From Halothiobacillus neapolitanus (GTDB taxonomy: Bacteria > Pseudomonadota > Gammaproteobacteria > Halothiobacillales > Halothiobacillaceae), in assembly GCA_020721485.1 (NCBI GenBank), contig DYMR01000050.1, positions 2,599-8,776 of the forward strand: DNA of 6,178 nt, written 5' to 3'. Below, one piece after another: positions 1-6,178 of this stretch (the stretch's first letter is position 1; every line of letters begins with the position of its first letter). Below the pieces are notes generated by a model, which saw nothing but the letters and a program-made list of their open reading frames with translations, had not been told where the DNA came from and searched no databases. The position numbers and the translations under genes are program-made.

Positions 1-236
1 GCCAGCGTATGCATTTGCGACGCGCTGGGCGCGGGTATGTTGATTTGATCCGGCTGTGCCACGGTCGGCGCGGTGGGTACCGGCTGGACGGTGGGTGATT
101 TCAAGCCGCCGGTGTCGAGCCAAAGCGGCAGAATCAGCGCGATCAAGGCCACGATGACCATTCCCCCGATCAATCGCTGACGCAGGCGTGCGCCTGTTTT
201 CGGTTCGGAATTCGTATCGTTCTGTCGTTCGATCAA
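1..236 (-). CDS. dedD: DedD-like SPOR-family inner-membrane protein, N-terminal part (truncated by window edge)
   Basis: This gene is absent from a simple long-ORF listing because it runs off the left edge; 78 codons plus two bases are visible. The product starts with a charged cytoplasmic tail of about 21 residues (MIERQNDTNSEP..., many Arg just before the membrane). One hydrophobic segment follows at residues 22-40 (RLIGGMVIVALIALILPLWL) and then a Pro/Thr/Gln-rich stretch expected to be periplasmic. The tail-helix pattern ending in 'LPLWLD' resembles the DedD family, whose members carry a C-terminal peptidoglycan-binding SPOR domain and act at the division septum; that domain would lie outside the window. 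Its place directly after folC supports the call, since folC-dedD-cvpA-purF is a common order. I chose TTG at 236 because AGGTGATCC lies just upstream; GTG at 245 is the alternative and is preceded by an in-frame TAG. The SPOR domain itself is inferred, not seen. Confidence 0.72.
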   Translation of the reverse strand, partial: MIERQNDTNSEPKTGARLRQRLIGGMVIVALIALILPLWLDTGGLKSPTVQPVPTAPTVAQPDQINIPAPSASQMHTL

Positions 237-238
237 GG

Positions 239-247
239 GGATCACCT
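239..247 (-). promoter_or_regulatory. Extended Shine-Dalgarno sequence for the dedD-like gene, spanning the folC stop
   Basis: Read on the minus strand this is AGGTGATCC, nine bases complementary to the usual 3' end of proteobacterial 16S rRNA (GGATCACCTCCTTA). The folC stop codon TGA is embedded in it. Counted from the AGG core, the TTG at 236 is eight bases downstream, a normal spacing. The element therefore favours the TTG start over the GTG at 245, which lies inside the element itself. Function is inferred from complementarity. Confidence 0.55.
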
Positions 248-1540
248 ATCGTCGCAAGGCAGTGTGCGCAACGCGCCAACGGTATGGAATGAACCAAAAA
301 CCACCAGCCAGTCACCTGCCCTGCTTTCAATGAAGGCGCGATTATACGCACTCACGATATTCGGTTCATATTGGATGTCGTTTTCGTGCAACGCGCTTGC
401 CGCCTGCTGCAATTGCGCCGGACTGGCTGCCCGGCCACCCTCGAGCGGAGCGAGATACCACGCATCAAATTGATCCGCGCACAATCGCAGCATTGCCTCG
501 ATTGGTTTATCCGCCAAGGCGGAAAAAATGGCGCGCCGTTGGCCGTTGGAATTTTGCCATTCTGGCAGGGTGTGCAGGTTGTCCAGCAAGGCGCGGGTGG
601 ATTCTTCGTTATGTGCGACATCAAAAATCATCTGCCGACCGGCGCACAGTCTGCGCTCGAACCGCCCGGCCAAGTGCACCGCCAACAAACCTTGGGCGAC
701 CGCTTCGGCAGACACCGGCAGTATCGCCCGACCGATTTGCAACAAGGCGACCACCCCCGCTGCATTGTCGATCTGGTGTGCGCCGAACAGCGCGGGTTGC
801 GGCCAAAGACGGTCATCGCCTAGGCCGCGCAGGCGCCATGCACACCCCTCCTTAACCACGGAAAAATCCCGTTGCCGTACTTTCAGGGGGCAACCGATGG
901 ATTCCGCGTGAACGATGACGGAAGCGACCGGTTCTGGATCGGCATACACCGCGATTTGGTTCCGCCGCAAAATGCCCGCCTTTTCGCGGCCAATGGCCTC
1001 GCGGGTGTCGCCTAAAAACGCTTGGTGATCCAATCCGATCATCGTAATCAAGGCAAGATCGGCCGGCAGAATGTTGACCGCATCCAAGCGCCCGCCCATG
1101 CCGACTTCCAGCACCCAGACCCCGCAATCGGCCTGCGCAAAGACCCAAAATGCCAGCACAGTCGCCCATTCAAAATAGCTGAGGCACTCGCTGCCTTCGC
1201 AGGCGTGAATCGCTGCCATGCCCGCTGCCAAGTCGGCTTCTTCAGCGGGCATGCCTTGAACCAGGATGCGCTCGTTGAAGTGGGCAAGGTGCGGCGAGGT
1301 GTAGCGCCCCACCCGGTAGCCCGCCGCCTGCAAAATGGCATCCAAGAGCGCGCAGGACGACCCTTTGCCGTTGGTGCCCGCCACGGTAATAACCACGGGC
1401 GGCACGATGCCGTGGCGCGCTTGCAGGCGATGCCACACCCGCTCGACGCGGGTTAAACCGAGTTCAATATGGCTCGGATTGCGCTGCTCCAACCACGCCG
1501 CCCACTGGCTAAACGCGGTGAAATGAGCGGGATCACTCAC
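242..1540 (-). CDS. folC: Bifunctional dihydrofolate synthase / folylpolyglutamate synthase
   Basis: This 432-residue cytoplasmic enzyme adds L-glutamate to dihydropteroate and then to reduced folates using ATP; E. coli FolC is about 422 residues. The N-terminal Mur-ligase-like domain starts with the family pattern '[12 protein letters not shown]' (residues 21-32). The P-loop GTNGKGS is at 55-61, TSPHL at 81-85, the Mg-binding-type motif [10 protein letters not shown] at 145-154, DH at 171-172 and GREKAGI at 184-190, whose lysine is the residue carbamylated in characterised FolC. The glutamate-ligase domain holds GRFERR (292-297), DVAHN (307-311), APLEG (364-368) and GSFHT (416-420). DVAHN is followed by EES rather than the more usual Pro, and the later 'DKD' is DKP (344-346). 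The start is GTG and overlaps the accD stop by four bases (GTGA). No good Shine-Dalgarno precedes it, so translational coupling to accD is likely. Confidence 0.95.
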   Translation of the reverse strand: MSDPAHFTAFSQWAAWLEQRNPSHIELGLTRVERVWHRLQARHGIVPPVVITVAGTNGKGSSCALLDAILQAAGYRVGRYTSPHLAHFNERILVQGMPAEEADLAAGMAAIHACEGSECLSYFEWATVLAFWVFAQADCGVWVLEVGMGGRLDAVNILPADLALITMIGLDHQAFLGDTREAIGREKAGILRRNQIAVYADPEPVASVIVHAESIGCPLKVRQRDFSVVKEGCAWRLRGLGDDRLWPQPALFGAHQIDNAAGVVALLQIGRAILPVSAEAVAQGLLAVHLAGRFERRLCAGRQMIFDVAHNEESTRALLDNLHTLPEWQNSNGQRRAIFSALADKPIEAMLRLCADQFDAWYLAPLEGGRAASPAQLQQAASALHENDIQYEPNIVSAYNRAFIESRAGDWLVVFGSFHTVGALRTLPCDDR

Positions 1541-2415
1541 GCGGCGGAGTCTTTAGGCGGTGCATCTTTGTGTTGCAGCACCGCGATGAGTTCGGCAATT
1601 TTCATCCGCAACTCGGCACGGGGCACGATCAAGTCAATCGCACCATGCGCCAACAAAAATTCGCTGCGCTGGAAGCCTTCGGGCAGGGTTTCCCGCACGG
1701 TTTGCTCGATGACACGCGGGCCGGCGAAGCCAATCAGGGCATTCGGCTCCGCGATTTGAATATCGCCGAGCATGGCCAGCGAAGCCGACACCCCGCCCAG
1801 GGTGGGATCGGTCAGCACCACAATAAATGGCAAGCGCTCTTTGGCCAACCGCGTGAGTGCGGCCGAAGTTTTCGCCATTTGCATCAGGGAAAACAGCGCT
1901 TCTTGCATCCGCGCGCCCCCCGAGGCGGTAAAACAGACCAAGGCGGATTTTTGCGTGATGGCCGTTTGCACCGCGCGCACGAATTTCTCGCCCACGACCG
2001 CCCCCATCGAGCCGGCCATAAAAGCAAAGTTGAAGCCCGCCACCACGACCGGAAGCTGGTGCAACCGACCGCGCATTACCACCAGGGCATCGGTTTCGCC
2101 GGTGGCTTTTTGGTTGCCAATAATGCGATCACGGTATTTTTTTTGATCGCGAAATTTCAGGACATCCACCGGCGCGATTTCGCCGAATAATTCTTCGCGC
2201 CCTTGCGGATCTAAAAATGCATCCAATCGTTCACGCAGGCCGATGCGCATGTGGTGCCCGCATTTTGGGCAAACCTGCAAATTCCGTTTCAATTCATCAC
2301 GGTAAAGCACTGTGTCGCAACCATCACATTTCACCCACAACCCTTCCGGTACCGCCCGTTTGGCAGTGCTTTGCGTGCGAATGCGCGAGGGAATCAGTTT
2401 TTCTAACCAGCTCAT
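1537..2415 (-). CDS. accD: Acetyl-CoA carboxylase carboxyltransferase, beta subunit
   Basis: AccD pairs with AccA to form the carboxyltransferase that moves CO2 from biotin carboxyl carrier protein to acetyl-CoA, giving malonyl-CoA for fatty acid synthesis. The 292-residue product opens with [12 protein letters not shown], close to the E. coli N terminus. A four-cysteine zinc ribbon follows at residues 30, 33, 49 and 52 (CDGC...CPKC), needed for activity and nucleic-acid binding in E. coli AccD. The crotonase-like carboxyltransferase fold shows DVLKFRD (about 84-90), [10 protein letters not shown] (165-174), [10 protein letters not shown] (203-212) and [11 protein letters not shown] (229-239). 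It lacks the long Pro-rich tail of the E. coli protein. I chose ATG at 2415, with GAGG seven bases upstream, over the in-frame TTG at 2421, because MSW is the family start. The gene begins 15 bases after trpA, and its TGA stop overlaps the folC GTG. Confidence 0.97.
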   Translation of the reverse strand: MSWLEKLIPSRIRTQSTAKRAVPEGLWVKCDGCDTVLYRDELKRNLQVCPKCGHHMRIGLRERLDAFLDPQGREELFGEIAPVDVLKFRDQKKYRDRIIGNQKATGETDALVVMRGRLHQLPVVVAGFNFAFMAGSMGAVVGEKFVRAVQTAITQKSALVCFTASGGARMQEALFSLMQMAKTSAALTRLAKERLPFIVVLTDPTLGGVSASLAMLGDIQIAEPNALIGFAGPRVIEQTVRETLPEGFQRSEFLLAHGAIDLIVPRAELRMKIAELIAVLQHKDAPPKDSAA

Positions 2416-2422
2416 CGTCAAA

Positions 2423-2426
2423 CCTC
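2423..2426 (-). promoter_or_regulatory. Ribosome binding site deciding the accD start
   Basis: GAGG on the minus strand ends seven bases before the ATG at 2415. It lies in the 15-base gap between the trpA stop and accD. It fits the ATG better than the upstream TTG at 2421, which would be only one base from it. Confidence 0.6.
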
Positions 2427-2430
2427 GGCC

Positions 2431-3248
2431 TTAAGCGGCGGGAAAAGCGCGATCAAGCGCGTTGCGAATGTCTTGCATGAAGCCCTGCGCGGTGCGCGTT
2501 AACTGCTCGGCATCACTCGAATCAATGGTCGCCAGCAAGCTGACCAAGGCGCTGCCGATAATGACCGCATCGGCATTGGCCGCCGTCGCCACCGCCGTTG
2601 CCGCATCGCGAATCCCGAAGCCGACGCCCACCGGCAAGCCGCAGACGGTGCGCACCATCGCCAAACGGGCGGCGAGCGCATCGGTATCCAAATGCCCCGC
2701 GCCGGTCACGCCTTTGAGCGAGACATAGTAAACAAAGCCGCTGGCGAGCTCAGCCACGGTTTTTACCCGCTCGGGCGGAGTGGTCGGCGCCAGCAGGAAA
2801 ATCGGATCCAAGCCCGCAGCGCGCAGCGTGGGCGCGGAAATATCGGCTTCTTCTGGCGGTAAATCCACCGTCAACACGCCATCGACCCCCGCCTGCGCGG
2901 CGGCGGCGGCAAATGGGTCGATGCCCATCACCTCAATGGGGTTTTGGTAGCCCATCAAAATCACCGGCGTGTGGCTATTTTGCGTGCGGAATTCCTGCAC
3001 CATCGCCAGAACATCCCGTAGTGAAACCCCCTGCGCGAGCGCGCGCTCATGGGCGCTGGCGATCACGGAACCGTCGGCCATCGGGTCAGAAAAAGGCACG
3101 CCCAATTCCAACATATCGGCACCGCCGGCAACCAAATGGTGCATCAACGGCACGGTGTGGCGCGCCAAGGGATCGCCCGCCGTAATGTACGGAACCAACA
3201 ATTTGCGGCCACTGGCGCGCGCGCGGTCAAACAAAGCGGCAATGCGGC

Positions 3249-3252
<4 letters not shown>
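2431..3252 (-). CDS. trpA: Tryptophan synthase alpha subunit
   Basis: TrpA cleaves indole-3-glycerol phosphate to indole and glyceraldehyde-3-phosphate and channels indole to TrpB in the alpha2beta2 complex. The 273-residue TIM barrel keeps the catalytic pair Glu49 and Asp60 in '[14 protein letters not shown]' (48-61), numbered as in Salmonella TrpA. Loop 6 is KGVTGAG (180-186) with Thr183, and the phosphate-binding motifs are GFGIRD (211-216) and IIGSALV (231-237). PYITAGDP (21-28) is the family N-terminal signature. After the catalytic loop the usual 'DGPxIQ' reads DGSVIA (60-65), which is atypical. Residues 115-119 are a five-Ala run coded by a GCC/GCG tract. The ATG overlaps the trpB stop as ATGA, and a strong GGAAGGA lies eight bases upstream inside trpB, so co-translation with its partner subunit is expected. 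Confidence 0.97.
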
Positions 3253-4494
<1,242 letters not shown>

Positions 4495-4502
<8 letters not shown>

Positions 4503-5166
4503 TTGAGTTCACCTTAAAAATAAAATCTTGAATTTTTTCAGCGGATTTAATGCCCGCCGAAATTTCCACCCCGCTGGATACATCCACCGCGTAGGGCGCG
4601 AGGGCGTGAATGGCGGATTGCACCGTGTCTGCGGTCAACCCGCCCGCCAAAATAAAGGGCTGGGCATGTTGGCCTGTCGGCCATCGTGACCAATCAAAAG
4701 ACTGCCCCGTGCCGCCGAGTGCGCCGCTGGCGTGGCTATCGAGCAAAAACCCGCGCGCTGTGGGGTGATCGGCCATCACCCGCGCCAATTCTTTAGAATC
4801 CGCAAGAACATCCGCACCCAAGGCTTTGATATACGGTCGATTGAACTGGCGGCAATACGCGCCCGTTTCTCGTCCGTGAAATTGCAGCAGATCGGGCGAG
4901 AGCGTTTCAATCACTTCACGCACCTTCGCCTCGGGCGCATCGAGCAACAGCGCCACGGTTTGCACGAAGGGTGGCACTGCCGCGAACAAGGGCGCGGCGG
5001 CATCCACGCTCAGCGCCCGCTTACTGGCCGGAACGAAGACAAAACCCAGCGCATCCGCGCCCGCCGCCGCCGCCACCGCCACATCTTCCAGCCGTGTTAA
5101 ACCACAGACTTTGACGCGGGTACGGCGTGGGGTGAGAACCGGAGCATTTGGGGAGGTAGGCAACAT
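4495..5166 (-). CDS. trpF: Phosphoribosylanthranilate isomerase
   Basis: TrpF converts N-(5-phosphoribosyl)anthranilate to CdRP, the third step of tryptophan synthesis. It is a free-standing single-domain TIM barrel here, not the trpC-trpF fusion of E. coli. From the ATG at 5166 it is 223 residues. The catalytic cysteine is Cys21 in KVCGLT, and the acid/base Asp is Asp143 in FLLDSHASG. Other family motifs are LGFVF (about 50-54), LLQFHG (93-98), GGTGQSFDW (151-159), LAGGL (173-177) and VDVSSGVE (194-201). An in-frame GTG at 5208 would add 14 residues and start six bases after the truA stop. I prefer 5166 because even this form has an N-terminal extension compared with most TrpF proteins, but neither start has a visible Shine-Dalgarno. 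The last bases overlap the trpB start and carry its ribosome binding site. Confidence 0.94.
4509..4515 (-). promoter_or_regulatory. Ribosome binding site supporting the TTG start of trpB
   Basis: AAGGTGA on the minus strand lies inside the last codons of trpF, six bases before the trpB TTG at 4502. AGGTGA is complementary to the 16S rRNA 3' end. The placement supports TTG 4502 over the next in-frame TTG at 4490 and suggests that trpB is translated as ribosomes finish trpF. Confidence 0.55.
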
Positions 5167-5214
5167 GATGGCGCGGGCGAATTCAAAACACAGCGGGATA
5201 AGGAGCACAAGATT

Positions 5215-6078
5215 CTAGCAGGAGGCGGCAACTTCTGGCGCGGGCATTGCTTCACCCTGCCAAAATGCGGGGCGAGCACTCGGCATCTCGATGCCAAAGG
5301 CTTCGGGGTAGCGCACGGCGGCGAGATACAAACCGTCGGGTGGCGCGGTCATGCCTGCGGCTTCTCGCTGACGGGCAAGCAAAATTTCTTTGACCGACTC
5401 GACCGGCCATTTGCCCGCGCCCACTGGCAGCAGCGTGCCGACGATATTGCGCACCATGTGATGCAAAAAGGCGTTGGCGGTAATATCCAGCGCAAGGTAT
5501 TCGCCAAACCGTTGAATTTTCACCGATTCAATGCGGCGCCACGGGGTGTGCGATTGACAATCCTGAGCGCGAAAACTGGTGAAATCGTGCTCCCCAACCA
5601 AACATTGTGCCGCCGCGTGCATGCGTTCGGCATCCAGCGCGGGTCGCCACAGCGTCACCCTGCCCGCATGCAGCGCCGATCGGGTGGCGCGATTCAACAG
5701 CACATACCGATAGCTGCGGGCGGTGGCACTGAAGCGGGCGTGAAATTCCGCCGGAACCCGCCGCGCCCACAGCAGGCTGATGTCTGCGGGTAAAGATTGC
5801 ACTCCGCCCAACAGCCAGGCCACATCGGGGCGCTCTGCGGTGGTGTCGAAATGGATGACCTGATGGCTCGCGTGGACACCGGCGTCGGTGCGCCCCGCGC
5901 AGACAATGCTCACCGGTGTGTCGGCCACTTTCGACAGCGCCGTTTCCAAGCGCGCTTGCACCGAATCTACCGCCGATTGCCGTTGCCAGCCGTGGTAGTT
6001 CGAGCCGTCGTATTCCAAACCCAGGGCGATGCGATACATATATTGTGTGTTCATTGTCGCGGTGAAATCTGCGCGCAT
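5215..6078 (-). CDS. truA: tRNA pseudouridine(38-40) synthase
   Basis: TruA isomerises uridines 38, 39 and 40 in the anticodon stem-loop of many tRNAs. Counting from the ATG at 6078 the product is 287 residues; E. coli TruA is about 270. The N-terminal signature is LEYDGSNYHGWQRQ (21-34). The catalytic Asp65 sits in AGRTDAGVHA (61-70, Asp60 in E. coli). FHARFSATARSYRY (112-125) contains the conserved Tyr123. HDFTSFRA (164-171), HHMVRNIVG (206-214) and PPDGLYLA (246-253) follow. The family's own start usually lies a few residues before 'YRIALGLEYDG', so ATG at 6054 (279 residues) or 6039 is equally plausible; none of the three has a clear Shine-Dalgarno. It is the first gene of the visible run, and trpF follows within 6-48 bases, depending on the trpF start. 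Confidence 0.95.
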   Translation of the reverse strand: MRADFTATMNTQYMYRIALGLEYDGSNYHGWQRQSAVDSVQARLETALSKVADTPVSIVCAGRTDAGVHASHQVIHFDTTAERPDVAWLLGGVQSLPADISLLWARRVPAEFHARFSATARSYRYVLLNRATRSALHAGRVTLWRPALDAERMHAAAQCLVGEHDFTSFRAQDCQSHTPWRRIESVKIQRFGEYLALDITANAFLHHMVRNIVGTLLPVGAGKWPVESVKEILLARQREAAGMTAPPDGLYLAAVRYPEAFGIEMPSARPAFWQGEAMPAPEVAASC

Positions 6079-6137
6079 GGTAAATCAAGCCGACAGATTC
6101 AATGCGTGCGCCGCGAAATTTCCATACGAAAATTGCA

Positions 6138-6166
6138 CTTATAGAATATAAGCATTTTCTAATAAA
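6138..6166 (-). promoter_or_regulatory. Possible sigma70-type promoter upstream of truA
   Basis: On the minus strand TATAAG (6138-6143) matches five of six bases of the -10 consensus. The hexamer TTTATT (6161-6166), 17 bases upstream, matches the -35 consensus at only three of six. An overlapping TATATT (6145-6150) is another -10 candidate. A start near 6131 would give a leader of about 50 bases before the truA ATG at 6078. The stretch is sharply more AT-rich than the genes. AT-rich DNA yields such matches by chance, so this is a weak call. Confidence 0.3.
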
Positions 6167-6172
6167 GTGCTT
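6150..6172. repeat. Inverted repeat (9-base arms, one mismatch, 5-base loop)
   Basis: On the plus strand the arms AAGCATTTT and AAAGTGCTT flank the loop CTAAT. As plus-strand RNA this forms nine pairs, one of them U-G; as minus-strand RNA there is one C-A mismatch. It is AT-rich and lacks a clear trailing U-run on either strand, so it does not look like a strong terminator. It could be an operator-like site, a weak terminator of an upstream gene, or chance. It overlaps the -35-like hexamer of the candidate promoter. Confidence 0.4.
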
Positions 6173-6178
6173 GTATGC

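Noticed and set aside
371..911. Several plus-strand open frames of 90-152 codons opposite folC
   Set aside because: They overlap each other in different frames, have Arg/Pro-rich compositions without motifs, and lie antisense to a complete folC.
2137..2146. T-rich run (plus strand 'tattttttttg') as a terminator or phase-variable tract
   Set aside because: It lies inside accD and codes for the conserved Lys-Lys of 'RDQKKYRDR' in this family, with no adjoining stem.
1570..2190. Plus-strand open frame of 206 codons opposite accD
   Set aside because: It is antisense to a complete AccD with zinc ribbon and carboxyltransferase motifs, and its product is His/Arg/Gln-rich with no domain.
5528..6088. 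Minus-strand 186-codon frame inside truA that stays open to the right edge
   Set aside because: It is a shifted frame of truA with an Arg/Gly-rich product and no motif. The openness in 6089-6178 has no ATG start and no coding character.
6150..6172. Rho-independent terminator
   Set aside because: The stem is AU-rich, contains a mismatch on the minus strand, and is not followed by a U-run, so I list it only as an inverted repeat.
6079..6178. End of an upstream gene such as fimV at the right edge
   Set aside because: fimV often precedes truA. One minus-strand frame ends with TAA at 6139-6141, but the 12 preceding codons show no recognisable FimV sequence and the stretch is AT-rich, so I cannot support a gene here.

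Overview
This window is a housekeeping gene cluster from a Gram-negative proteobacterium. Every gene I can support is on the minus strand, so transcription runs from right to left. In transcription order they are truA, trpF, trpB, trpA, accD, folC and the first third or so of a DedD-like SPOR-family protein gene that is cut by the left edge. This order is a well-known conserved neighbourhood of gamma- and betaproteobacteria, where fimV often lies upstream of truA and cvpA-purF downstream of dedD. The DNA is fairly GC-rich, with G/C-ending codons throughout and uniform composition across all seven genes, so nothing suggests horizontal transfer. I cannot place the organism more finely than gamma- or betaproteobacteria.

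Layout from the right edge: 6079-6178 is a short non-coding stretch, clearly AT-rich in its distal half, that holds nested inverted repeats and a possible sigma70-type promoter. TruA (tRNA pseudouridine synthase) follows. TrpF, TrpB and TrpA then supply the PRA isomerase step and both subunits of tryptophan synthase; trpF is a free-standing gene rather than fused to trpC. AccD (carboxyltransferase beta subunit of acetyl-CoA carboxylase) begins 15 bases after trpA. FolC (dihydrofolate/folylpolyglutamate synthase) overlaps the accD stop, and the DedD-like membrane protein starts at or just after the folC stop.

Spacing is very tight: trpF/trpB, trpB/trpA and accD/folC overlap by 8, 4 and 4 bases, and folC and the dedD-like gene touch or overlap. 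No internal terminator is visible, so the cluster looks like one co-transcribed, translationally coupled unit. Several starts are not ATG: trpB is TTG, folC is GTG, and the dedD-like gene is TTG or GTG. No tryptophan-rich leader peptide or classical attenuator is visible in the 100 bases upstream of truA.

I found no mobile element, CRISPR array, RNA gene, toxin or defence gene, and no evidence of a new biological system. The points worth a second look are small: start-codon choices, a Shine-Dalgarno sequence built across a stop codon, unusual residues next to conserved motifs in TrpA and FolC, and the inverted repeats at the right edge.
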